This document shows positions 38,164 to 46,062 of a stretch of DNA of 50,513 nt, piece after piece. How positions within the stretch are numbered: the stretch's first letter is position 1; each line of letters starts with the position of its first letter. A program made the translations under genes and the position numbers. The notes beneath the pieces were generated by a model, which worked only from the letters and a program-made list of their open reading frames with translations, had not been told where the DNA came from and searched no databases. The DNA comes from a virus, in IMG/VR virus record IMGVR_UViG_3300042312_000581, positions 1 to 50,513 of that record; one strand, given 5' to 3'.

Positions 38164-38677
38164 GATGCTCTAGATTTGAGCATGAAGAGTCCTTAGCTGA
38201 GTGTTTATATACTCAACATTTACAAGCCTTTCACTTGATTGCCTAAGTCAATATATCAACCCATTGCACTGTAACTTCTGTTACTGGGTGAATCTCGTTT
38301 TGCGGGTGGCTGCTTTCAGGCTCTACTAACTGCGCTTATCTCTCGGATCGCTATTCCGACACCACCGACATGTTGCCACCGTGTCTGATTCAGTAAGAGC
38401 TTTGCTAGGCTCTTTTAACACGGGATAAAGCTTAAAACAAAGCCATGCACTGAGTCATCGCAAGTTTCGCCTTATGGGAATACAGTCAGCCACTATCCCA
38501 CGCTGACCACTAAACCTAAAATCTTTATATCAACCTATTGCAAAACTATTACTCTAGCTGCTAAGATTGTTTACATAGAAATAGGACGCTGAATTTTCTT
38601 AGTGGTATTTGAATTTTAGCTCCTTAAGATTAAAAAGTAAAGACCTCCGCCGTAATTGGTAGAGGTCTTTACTTTTA
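38164..38677 (+). ncRNA. large structured RNA, copy B (class unassigned)
   Basis: About 514 nt read rightward, inverted relative to copy A. Starts GATGCTCTAGATTTGAGC (38164-38181), ends in a terminator hairpin. Shared 15-nt block ATGCACTGAGTCATC at 38445-38459. Helices with compensating changes against copy A: 38198-38202/38211-38215; 38223-38226/38234-38237 (CAAG/CTTG for TGAG/CTCA, same 7-nt loop style); 38475-38479/38496-38500; 38506-38513/38599-38606; GACAC/GTGTC at 38358-38362/38381-38385 with an 18-nt loop in both. A T-rich tract and TTTAAT precede it, as T-rich DNA precedes copy A. No conserved open frame. The remaining DNA in 37949-38163 and 38690-39016 shows no gene. Confidence 0.87.
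38632..38677 (+). terminator. terminator hairpin ending structured RNA B
   Basis: AGTAAAGACCTC pairs with GAGGTCTTTACT and the inner GCC/GGT pairs with one mismatch, then TTTTA. Nearly the same as the end of copy A. Confidence 0.87.
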
Positions 38678-39016
38678 TGTGCTGACTCAAACGCCTTTTT
38701 AGTTGGTCTCTGCTCCCCTTTTGAGTAACTAACGGTTTTGAAGCATTAGTCCTTAAAGATGCTGACTATCCTTTTGGCAGTGCTAAAATAAAGCGGAGAA
38801 GCTTTTCTTTACAACACACTTCGCGATCGCCTGTCTGCTTCTCTCCAACAAAGGTGGGCGACGCTTATTTAGTATTTAATCGTTACGCTTAAATTCTTCG
38901 GCTAGTCTATTATTTTACCATTATCAAAAACCGTCACAGTGGCAACGGCTTTTTTGTGCGCCGATACCCTACTTTGTAAACAAATATTAAGAGTTTAAAT
39001 ATTTTTGGTTTTACTA

Positions 39017-39046
39017 TTGACAAAACCTATGGACTCGATCAACAAT
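39017..39046 (+). promoter_or_regulatory. promoter of the Csf1-like/terminase operon
   Basis: TTGACA (39017-39022), 18 bases, AACAAT (39041-39046), then GAGTTAAACAA as at 18284. The match to that promoter suggests shared control. Confidence 0.7.
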
Positions 39047-39069
39047 AGGTTATCGAGTTAAACAAAGCC

Positions 39070-39453
39070 ATGAACGCCAACCAAATCGCACAAATCGCAA
39101 CCGCTTTAAACGTCTCTCCCAACCAAATCAAGAGAGCAGAGGAATGGAAGAATGTACTTTTTGTTGTAGTTCAAGGTAAGGGCGCTCGTTTTGTATCTAA
39201 GAAGGTAATTAAAATGGATATTTTGGCTCAAGTTGAATCAAATAATTTTGCGAGTTCCTACTCCGAGGTTTATGAGTGGTTAAAATCCAATGCTAATCCT
39301 ATCGGATGGACTTCTTCTTTTGTCGTAGCAATTGACGACAGAAAATTTACTGTTAAAGATGTTGATGGGCGATGGTTTTCAACTGAATCAAAACCTAAAA
39401 CGTCTTCTGACTTTAAGGGAATGATGAAAACAGGCGAAGAATCAGTTTTGTAA
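39070..39453 (+). CDS. hypothetical protein (127 aa)
   Basis: MNANQIAQIATALNVSPNQIKRAEEWKNVLFVVV... helix-turn-helix-like start (NQIAQIATALNVSPNQIKRAEEW), then an alpha/beta body with VVAIDDRKFTVKDVDG. No family recognised. First gene after the 39 kb promoter. Confidence 0.62.
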   Translation: MNANQIAQIATALNVSPNQIKRAEEWKNVLFVVVQGKGARFVSKKVIKMDILAQVESNNFASSYSEVYEWLKSNANPIGWTSSFVVAIDDRKFTVKDVDGRWFSTESKPKTSSDFKGMMKTGEESVL

Positions 39454-39459
39454 AAAGCA

Positions 39460-40137
39460 ATGAATAATAATAATTACTGCTACCTTTGCGCCGCACCTAA
39501 CGCTGATAAACCGTTAGTTCTCAAAGATTCATTTACTGCACATAGTAGCGCTAGATGTCCTGATTCAAAGCATCTATGCGATCGCTGTGCATGGGTGATT
39601 CCGTTAAGGGCTTTTTATTGGAATGAAGCGAAGGGAAAATACAGCACATTATTTGCTAGGGGCTGGTCATGGCTCCTTTCTGCTGATGATGCGTATGGTT
39701 CTTATCCTAAATTTGGTAATCAACATACTGAGGGGGGGAACACGCTAGAAATAGTCGATCGCCTCCCCACACGCGCTCAAATCAGGACTTGGTTGCTTGA
39801 TCCGCCAAAGCCGCCCTTTACTATTTGCATTGCGGAATCAGGGCAAAAACATATTTTGCCTTGGGCGTTAGAGGCAACTAATCGCGATTATTTCCCAGTG
39901 CAATTTGAGCTTGATACGTTGCATATATATCGATCTGCTTTTACGCATTTACTCGTACGGTACGAGGAACTTATGGCTATGGGATTCTCAAAAACCGAGA
40001 TTAATAGTGGCAACTATCGCTCTGACAAATTAGCTAAGTGCATCAGTGAGTACGCAGCATGTGAGGCTGTGATCGCTGCTAAGCGTGGTAATCGCTTGCT
40101 AGATTTGGTTAGCTATGTTGCAAAAGTATCAGAGTAA
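39460..40137 (+). CDS. Csf1-like (type IV CRISPR Cas8-like) protein, solitary
   Basis: 225 residues. N-terminal zinc finger CYLC (C7, C10), C33, CDRC (C40, C43). The later blocks LLDPPKPPFTICIAESGQKHIL (about 112-133), FPVQFELDTLHI, and the final ANRLLDL-type segment (RGNRLLDLVSYVA) follow the order I know from Csf1-like proteins of type IV loci and of phages and plasmids. No csf2, csf3, csf4 or repeat array is nearby, so it is a stand-alone copy. It may be an anti-CRISPR-like decoy, a transcription factor or an RNA-binding protein. A run of seven G (39732-39738) lies inside. Confidence 0.55.
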   Translation: MNNNNYCYLCAAPNADKPLVLKDSFTAHSSARCPDSKHLCDRCAWVIPLRAFYWNEAKGKYSTLFARGWSWLLSADDAYGSYPKFGNQHTEGGNTLEIVDRLPTRAQIRTWLLDPPKPPFTICIAESGQKHILPWALEATNRDYFPVQFELDTLHIYRSAFTHLLVRYEELMAMGFSKTEINSGNYRSDKLAKCISEYAACEAVIAAKRGNRLLDLVSYVAKVSE

Positions 40138-40140
40138 GAT

Positions 40141-40866
40141 ATGGCAGACAATATGAAAAACTGTATATTTTGCAAGAAAGAATTTGACGAGGCTAAAACA
40201 AAACGGCTTTGCTGTACTAGATCGTGTGCAGCAAAGTTTTCCACAGAGAAAAAAGGCGGATCAGCATGGAAACAAGAAGAGATCGAATATCTTGAAGATA
40301 ATCTTGGTGTTTTGCCTTTTCCTGTATTGGTTAAATCCTTTAAGAAATGGTCTAAAAAACAAGGCTACCCAGAACGGACAGATACTGCGATAGAAGTTCA
40401 AATCCATCGCATGACATCTAATTCCCCTTTGAGTCGCAAATGCACTGAAGATAATTTTACTGTGTACGAACTGTCGAGAGGGTTAGGCTTATCAATGGAT
40501 CGAGTTCGCTCATTTGTCCGCAATAGGAAATTGCAACCCCGCAAAATTGCCAGAAATCAGAATGCAGTTAAACGTAAAGACGCGATCGCTTTAGTCCTGA
40601 ATAATCCCTCGCATTTTGCTAACTGCGATCGCGATAACTTATTCTGGCTGCTAGAAGATGCAGAGCTAGTCGAAAAAGTCAAAAACTCAGAGCCGTCAAC
40701 TAGAGGTTTTCGCCGTGCTGTGCGTTGTTATGCTCCTGATGGCATTAGAGAATATTCGGGCGTAAAAGAAGCTGCTAGAGCTAATTTTGTTAAGCATAAC
40801 TGTATATCCCAAGCGATCGCTAGGGGTGGTAAAAGCGCTGGTATGAAATGGGAATGGGTGGAGTAA
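40141..40866 (+). CDS. zinc-finger/SANT-like protein with NUMOD-type end
   Basis: 241 residues. N terminus CIFC...RLCCTRSC is a zinc knuckle-like cluster. Residues about 42-92 (WKQEEIEYLEDNLGVLPF...) resemble a Myb/SANT helix-turn-helix. The end EYSGVKEAARANFVKHNCISQAIARGGKSAGMKWEW matches the NUMOD DNA-binding repeat of homing endonucleases. No nuclease core is visible, so it may bind a target without cutting. Confidence 0.65.
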   Translation: MADNMKNCIFCKKEFDEAKTKRLCCTRSCAAKFSTEKKGGSAWKQEEIEYLEDNLGVLPFPVLVKSFKKWSKKQGYPERTDTAIEVQIHRMTSNSPLSRKCTEDNFTVYELSRGLGLSMDRVRSFVRNRKLQPRKIARNQNAVKRKDAIALVLNNPSHFANCDRDNLFWLLEDAELVEKVKNSEPSTRGFRRAVRCYAPDGIREYSGVKEAARANFVKHNCISQAIARGGKSAGMKWEWVE

Positions 40867-40903
40867 TTTGCTAAACTATTAGCAAAATCATACTTACAAA
40901 ATT

Positions 40904-41239
40904 ATGGCAGCCAAGAAAGATCCGCGCGAGATTGCTAAGCAAGTCAGAACACTTTTGCTTGATGTTGCGATGCCAGTCCCTCAACAAAACGATCGCCTGC
41001 GTGAGTTGGAGTTGATTAACGAAAATATGCGGCTTGAGATTCAACGCATGGATCGTATGAGTTCGATGACTGCATTGCATGGTGTCCCTACGACTTTATG
41101 CTTGATGGGTCGTGATAATGCGATCGTTGAAGTTGAAAAGCCAACTATTGAGGTTACTTACATTCCTGATGAACACACATCTAAAGCTATTGAGTATCTT
41201 CGTGATGTCAAAAATTGGCAGATGTTGATCGGACAGTAA
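40904..41239 (+). CDS. hypothetical protein (111 aa)
   Basis: AKKDPREIAKQVRTLLLDVAMPVPQQNDRLRELELINENMRLEIQRM... N-terminal helix and coiled coil, then a small C-terminal domain. No family recognised. In the rightward operon between NUMOD protein and ParB gene. Confidence 0.6.
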   Translation: MAAKKDPREIAKQVRTLLLDVAMPVPQQNDRLRELELINENMRLEIQRMDRMSSMTALHGVPTTLCLMGRDNAIVEVEKPTIEVTYIPDEHTSKAIEYLRDVKNWQMLIGQ

Positions 41240-41320
41240 GCTAAAAACATCCGCGCCCCTACGATATCGCCATCATGGGCTTGATAATGCTAGAATCGCT
41301 GTAAATTCGTATGTTGATTT

Positions 41321-41989
41321 ATGGCGAAAAGTAAGGCCAAGCTCTCAGACTTTCGTACTCAAGAAAGAAATCTCAATAAACACCGCCCCCGTGGTATGGG
41401 GATGCTAGACAACGTCATTGCAAAGGATGGATGGCAGGGCGCAATAACTACGGCTGCTAACGGCGAAACCTTTGCAGGAAGCGCACGCTTAGAAGTTGCA
41501 CAAGAACGCTTTGGTGATGAATCGGAGCCTATCGTATTTGATATTGACGGTACACGCCCTGTAATCCTTAGACGGGTTGATATCCCCACGGCTGATGATC
41601 CTCGCGCTATCAGGTTAGGCATTGCCGACAATCGCATAAGTGAGCTTAACTACGATCCTGATATTGAGTTGCTAAGTGCGATCGCTGATGAAGTTGATAT
41701 CAGTGATATGTATTTTGAAGATGAGTTGGCGGCTTTGGTTGCGAGGGATCAGAGTGAGCATGAAGATACTAAATATCAAGCACCTGAAGATCAAGGCGAT
41801 CGCGATGAGACAGAGCGCAAAACATTAAACGAAAAGTTTGTAGTCCCTCCCTTCTCAGTATTAGATGCAAGACAAGGTTACTGGCAAACCCGTAAGAGAA
41901 TGTGGCTTGAGTTAGGCATTCAAAGCGAGTTAGGGCGTGGCGATCAACTAATACCTAACGGGGGGATGAGCAGCAAGGCTCGTTATTAG
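41321..41989 (+). CDS. ParB-like domain of a broken ParB-methyltransferase
   Basis: 222 residues. MAKSKAKLSDFRTQERNLNKHRPRGMGMLDNVIAKDGWQG...FAGSARLEVAQ..., ADDPRAIRLGIADNRISELNYD form a ParB/Srx-like domain, then KFVVPPFSVLDARQGYWQTRKRMWLELGIQSELGRG, the usual linker to the methyltransferase half in fused phage proteins. Reading stops at 41987 after a run of six G (41960-41965). The methyltransferase half follows in another frame. Confidence 0.78.
   Translation: MAKSKAKLSDFRTQERNLNKHRPRGMGMLDNVIAKDGWQGAITTAANGETFAGSARLEVAQERFGDESEPIVFDIDGTRPVILRRVDIPTADDPRAIRLGIADNRISELNYDPDIELLSAIADEVDISDMYFEDELAALVARDQSEHEDTKYQAPEDQGDRDETERKTLNEKFVVPPFSVLDARQGYWQTRKRMWLELGIQSELGRGDQLIPNGGMSSKARY
41960..41965 (+). 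repeat. poly-G tract (G6) at the ParB/methyltransferase break
   Basis: A six-G run; reading on from here as if one more G were present joins the ParB frame to an open frame ending at 42075. Confidence 0.6.
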
Positions 41990-42071
41990 CCGTTCCTAGT
42001 GGCTCTTTAATGCCTTCAATGACGTATTCAAAAGATAAAGCAAGAGGCGATTCAAAAGGTCGTGCTATACA

Positions 42072-42185
42072 ATGACAAAAAACAATTACGCTAGAACTTT
42101 CGGTCAAGATTTAATGAGAGGTGAAAATGCCAAATATCAACAGCAACGCAGCGAAATTTGGGGGGGGGGATGTGCAATCGCTTAG
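42072..42185 (+). pseudogene. middle fragment of ParB-methyltransferase
   Basis: 37 codons, MTKNNYARTFGQDLMRGENA... FGQDLMRGEN resembles the linker region of fused ParB-methyltransferase proteins. It ends at the poly-G run 42160-42169; one additional G would join it to the methyltransferase frame. Confidence 0.5.
42160..42169 (+). repeat. poly-G tract (G10) before methyltransferase
   Basis: Ten consecutive G, the longest mononucleotide G run in the window, directly before the ATG at 42170. Such tracts vary in length during replication; sequencing error in a homopolymer is the simpler alternative. Confidence 0.85.
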
Positions 42186-43048
42186 CACCTAGAAAAACCA
42201 TGAAAAACGAAAATGAATCTTTAAAGCCGTCAAGAGGCTTTGGGAACAGCTTCGCTGTTCCCAAAGGTGAGTATGCTTATCCGACTGATGCATTACAGCA
42301 ATCAGGAACATCAATCTTTGACCCCGTACTTTGCGAATTAGTTTATCGCTGGTTTTGCCCTCAAGACGGTACAGTTTTAGACCCGTTTGCTGGCGGTTCG
42401 GTGCGTGGCATTGTCGCCAACTATTTAGGTTTGCACTATACAGGCATTGAGTTAAGGAAAGAGCAGGTAGAGGCTAACATTCCGCAAGGTTTAAAGCTAT
42501 GCCCTGATAATCCGCCGCGATGGATTAATGGCGATTCTCGCAATGTTACGCAGCTTACTAAGGATGAAAAGTTTGATTTAATCTTTAGTTGTCCTCCCTA
42601 TGGCGATCTAGAGGTTTACTCAGATTTAGAGAATGATTTGAGTACATTACCCTATAAGCAATTTATCGAGCCCTATCGCTTAATCATTGCTAACTGTATT
42701 AAACAACTAAAAGACGATCGCTTTGCTTGCTTTGTCGTTGGCGACTTTAGGGATAAAAAAGGATTTTATAATAACTTCGTTGCAGACACCATCACCGCTT
42801 TCCATGATGGCGGTATGTGGTTATATAACGAGGGAATTTTAGTAACATCCGTTGGCTCGTTACCTATCAGGGTTACCAAACAATTTCAGTCAGGGCGCAA
42901 ACTTGGCAAAACGCATCAAAATGTTCTCGTATTTTTCAAAGGTAATCCAAGCAAAATCAGAGAGATTTATGGTGATGTAGAGATTGACGAATCAATTTTT
43001 ACTCAAGATGAAAACCCTATAGCTAGTCAATTTGGCGAGGTTTTATGA
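42170..43048 (+). CDS. DNA methyltransferase half of ParB-methyltransferase
   Basis: 292 residues. GTSIFDPVLCELVYRWFCPQDGTVLDPFAGGSVRGIVANYLG carries motif I, SCPPYGDLEVYSD motif IV, with QNVLVFFKG near the end. In related phages it forms one polypeptide with a ParB domain. An alternative start is ATG 42200. A hairpin (42238-42266) is read as part of the coding sequence (GNSFAVPKG). ATGA-coupled to the PLP-type gene. Confidence 0.82.
   Translation: MCNRLAPRKTMKNENESLKPSRGFGNSFAVPKGEYAYPTDALQQSGTSIFDPVLCELVYRWFCPQDGTVLDPFAGGSVRGIVANYLGLHYTGIELRKEQVEANIPQGLKLCPDNPPRWINGDSRNVTQLTKDEKFDLIFSCPPYGDLEVYSDLENDLSTLPYKQFIEPYRLIIANCIKQLKDDRFACFVVGDFRDKKGFYNNFVADTITAFHDGGMWLYNEGILVTSVGSLPIRVTKQFQSGRKLGKTHQNVLVFFKGNPSKIREIYGDVEIDESIFTQDENPIASQFGEVL
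42238..42266 (+). repeat. 13-bp palindrome inside the methyltransferase gene
   Basis: CTTTGGGAACAGC-TTC-GCTGTTCCCAAAG; perfect arms 42238-42250 and 42254-42266. It resembles small cyanobacterial palindromic repeats that appear in genes as GNSFAVP. Confidence 0.75.
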
Positions 43049-43749
43049 TTTTTGAGCCTGTCATAAAAGAGCATGAAGGGGTATTAGTAGTTAGAGACGA
43101 TTACATTAAAGGCGGCTCTAAGCGGCGCTTTGCAGATCAACTAATTAAGCCCTATCGTGAGGTTGTTTACGCATCCCCTGTTTATGGCGGCGCTCAAATT
43201 GCTCTAGCTTGCGCGGGTACAGAGTTAGGGGTAAAAGTTACAATCTTTTGCGCTAAACGTGGCACTCCACACTCGCGCACCTTAGAGGCTAAAAAGTCAG
43301 GCGCTACTATTGTTCAAGTCCCCTACGGATATTTAAGTAATGTAATCTCAAAGGCTAAAGCGTATTGTCAGGCTACAGGCGCTTATCTATTACCGTTTGG
43401 ACTAGAAACCCCGTTAGCATTTGAGGCGATCGCGGGTACAGCAAAATCAATTTATAATCAATACCCTGATATATCAGAAGTTTGGTGCGTTGGAGGAAGC
43501 GGCGTTTTATCGAGATCCTTGCAAATAGGCTTTGGTGATAGAGTTAAGCTAAACGTGGTACAAGTAGGAAAGGAGCTAGATCGATCTAAACTTGGCAACG
43601 CAAAAATATATACTCATCCGTTCACGTTTGACAAAGATGCAAAGATAAAACCGCCATTCCCTTCATGCTCAAATTATGACGCTAAAGCATGGGAATTTAT
43701 TAAAAAATACTCAAGAGAAAAAGCATTATTCTGGAATGTAATGGCATGA
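43045..43749 (+). CDS. fold-type II PLP-like enzyme, function unknown
   Basis: 234 residues. VVRDDYIKGGSKRRFADQLI places a Lys after GGS like the cofactor lysine of ACC deaminase/cysteine desulfhydrase-type proteins; VYGGAQIALACAGTELGVKVTIFCAK and EVWCVGGSGVLSRSLQIGF are the following phosphate-loop regions. The same type of gene accompanies ParB-methyltransferases in other phages. Substrate unknown; a role in DNA modification is only inferred from neighbours. Confidence 0.68.
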   Translation: MIFEPVIKEHEGVLVVRDDYIKGGSKRRFADQLIKPYREVVYASPVYGGAQIALACAGTELGVKVTIFCAKRGTPHSRTLEAKKSGATIVQVPYGYLSNVISKAKAYCQATGAYLLPFGLETPLAFEAIAGTAKSIYNQYPDISEVWCVGGSGVLSRSLQIGFGDRVKLNVVQVGKELDRSKLGNAKIYTHPFTFDKDAKIKPPFPSCSNYDAKAWEFIKKYSREKALFWNVMA

Positions 43750-44462
43750 CAACCCGCACCAAATCCAAACCGTACGATCGCCAGCCCAACGAAACAGACA
43801 AAAGTTGGGCGGCTTTTTGTGTGTATAGGGATATGGGACGGGAGAGAACAGCAAAGAAAGTACAATTAGAGTGCAATTACAAACAGCCATCAATCATACA
43901 GCAATGGTGCTTAAAACACAACTGGGTAGCACGTTGTAGCGCTTTTGATGATGATGAACTAGAAAAGCAATCTATTGCACTTCAAAAAGAGCGATTAAAT
44001 AGACGTTTACAAATGGAAAGAGATGCTTGGAATAGGCGCGATAAGCTGATTAAGAAAGCTGACACGATCGCTAGAGTGCCATTATTAAAACCAGAAATGA
44101 GCGAAGATGGTACTCAAATATTTATGCCTACGGATAAATGGAGCGTGAAGGATGCAATCGCTTTTTATGAGTACTCTGATAAGCTTGGCATATTTGCGAC
44201 AGGCGGCGAAAAGCCTAAAATGGATATCATTGACGCTATTAACTTTTTAGCTACTAATGAAGTGCTACCGCCCGAATTTGCTGTAGTTGCATCTAGGGGA
44301 ATAGAACAATTTAAAAATCTGCTTAGGGAATTACTTAAAAATGGGACTGGCGACGTTAACGAACAGTTTGAACCGACAGAACCGATCGGCGCTTTCTCAG
44401 ACATACTCGCAACAGCAGAAGAAGCTCCAACTACATCCGCTACAGCAAACGATAGCCAATAG
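43746..44462 (+). CDS. terS: small terminase subunit
   Basis: 238 residues. The N terminus has a helix-turn-helix layout (RTAKKVQLECNYKQPSIIQQWCLKHNWVARCSAFDDDELEK) used by small terminases to recognise packaging DNA, then a central oligomerisation region and a low-complexity acidic tail. Immediately before the large subunit, overlapping it. Confidence 0.75.
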   Translation: MTTRTKSKPYDRQPNETDKSWAAFCVYRDMGRERTAKKVQLECNYKQPSIIQQWCLKHNWVARCSAFDDDELEKQSIALQKERLNRRLQMERDAWNRRDKLIKKADTIARVPLLKPEMSEDGTQIFMPTDKWSVKDAIAFYEYSDKLGIFATGGEKPKMDIIDAINFLATNEVLPPEFAVVASRGIEQFKNLLRELLKNGTGDVNEQFEPTEPIGAFSDILATAEEAPTTSATANDSQ

Positions 44463-45744
44463 CCAAGCCAAATACACGATCGCAGTATCAGGGCGGCGCT
44501 TTGGTAAAACCATCTTGCAGATATACAAAGCCCTTGAGCGCGTTGCGGTTGGTGCGCCATATAACCCAGTAGCGCCGCCTGTAGTGGTGTTAGCTGCTCC
44601 TACCTTGGTTATGGCTCGTAGGCTGCTATGGAAGCAGTTGCTAAACACCTTACGCAATCACAAAGCGGTTGAGAATGTCAGCAAATCAGAATTTACGATT
44701 ACATTTAAGAATCCCGATCCGTATAAGTTTTATATGCCCGATCTAATGATCATGGGTTTGAATGATGGCGATGGCGATCGCGCTCGTGGTTTGCGCCTAT
44801 GGCATTTTGGGGGTGATGAGTGGCAAGACTGGAAAGCAAGTATTTTTCCAGAGATTATTCAACCTGCGCTATCTGATACGCAAGGCAGTACAGCGCTATT
44901 TACTTATACTCCCAAGGGCAAGGTTAATCATACCTATGAGGCTTATCAAAACGCACTTGTTGCCGATCCTAGGGTATGGCAAGCATTCAAATATAAGAGC
45001 GTTGAGAATCCGCACCTTAAGCCAGAAGATATTGAGCTACTTAGGAATAGCTTAACCCCCCGCCTATTTCGCCAAGAAATGGAAGCAAGCTTTGAGACAT
45101 TTGAGGGGCAATTTTTTGAAACGTTAAGCGATCGCCATGTCATCAGTAATAGCGAGTTACCTAATGAGTTTGCGTATCGTATCTTATCAGTCGATTGGGG
45201 CGCGGTAAATCCTAGAGCCTTGGTAGTTTGCGCCTTTATTAAAGATGGCTTTTATCACTGGTTTGTGGTCGATGAATGGCGTGTCCCTAGAACGATGCAG
45301 GGGCAAGCAATATTAGAAGATGATTTTTTATATGAATGCCATAGATTAGCTATGAAGTGGCGCGTCAATAGAGCCTTTGGCGATCCTTCTAGACCTGATG
45401 CGATCAAATCATTACGAGCGTGGAAACCAAAAGAGGGGCAAGTATTCAAAGAACCATTTAAGAATTACTGCTCAGAAGTTAGGGGCGCGGTAAACGACTT
45501 TATTAAGGGCGTTGACTTAATGAGTAGCGACTTCTACCACGAACGGATCAAGATTGTGGATACAGTGCCTCAGTTCTTTGAGGAGTGCCAATCGTATCAC
45601 CGCAAAAAGGATAAATACGGCAATATCACTGAAGAAGAAGCCGATAACCAAGTAACACACGGTATTGACTGTTTGCGGTATGCGATCGCTTCTATGCCTC
45701 CCGTTAATCGTCAATCAAGCTTTGGTAGTAGTCGGGCTATGTAA
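44341..45744 (+). CDS. terL: large terminase subunit
   Basis: 467 residues from the first ATG. Walker A SGRRFGKT at residues 50-57; Walker B and acidic pair RLWHFGGDEWQDW about 152-164; C-terminal nuclease domain with SVDWGAVNPRALVV, AFGDPSRPDAIKS and VTHGIDCLRYAI. Packages DNA and cuts it at ends. The ATG lies 122 bases inside the small subunit gene, so a later non-ATG start near residue 20-30 is possible. Confidence 0.93.
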   Translation: MGLATLTNSLNRQNRSALSQTYSQQQKKLQLHPLQQTIANSQAKYTIAVSGRRFGKTILQIYKALERVAVGAPYNPVAPPVVVLAAPTLVMARRLLWKQLLNTLRNHKAVENVSKSEFTITFKNPDPYKFYMPDLMIMGLNDGDGDRARGLRLWHFGGDEWQDWKASIFPEIIQPALSDTQGSTALFTYTPKGKVNHTYEAYQNALVADPRVWQAFKYKSVENPHLKPEDIELLRNSLTPRLFRQEMEASFETFEGQFFETLSDRHVISNSELPNEFAYRILSVDWGAVNPRALVVCAFIKDGFYHWFVVDEWRVPRTMQGQAILEDDFLYECHRLAMKWRVNRAFGDPSRPDAIKSLRAWKPKEGQVFKEPFKNYCSEVRGAVNDFIKGVDLMSSDFYHERIKIVDTVPQFFEECQSYHRKKDKYGNITEEEADNQVTHGIDCLRYAIASMPPVNRQSSFGSSRAM

Positions 45745-46062
45745 CCCGTATTTTTCGATAGCTCTATCCACAAGATTCTCAGACATAGGGTAATGAGTCC
45801 CTTCCTCGGTACACCAATAAGGGCTGTGACACCTATACCAAATTGCAAACCCTGAATAATCAAAAAGAATATTTTTGTTTGGCTGAAAATCTACATACGC
45901 ATTAAGAATCTTGCATTCTTCTAGCTCGTCATCTTTGCCTCTAAAGTAAAAAATGAATCCGTCAGGGTATTTACGATATTTTTCTAGTAATTCGTCAAGT
46001 TCTAGGATTAATGCTTTTTTATGTTTCTCAGTAAGCCTTTCCGCTTCAATTTGAATACTCAT
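45715..46062 (-). CDS. hypothetical protein (115 aa)
   Basis: MSIQIEAERLTEKHKKALILELDELLEKYRKYPDG... helical start, then acidic segment and CHSPYWCTEEGTHYPM. ATG 46062 overlaps the upstream stop (ATGA). It converges with terL with 30 bases overlap. Confidence 0.6.
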   Translation of the reverse strand: MSIQIEAERLTEKHKKALILELDELLEKYRKYPDGFIFYFRGKDDELEECKILNAYVDFQPNKNILFDYSGFAIWYRCHSPYWCTEEGTHYPMSENLVDRAIEKYGLHSPTTTKA

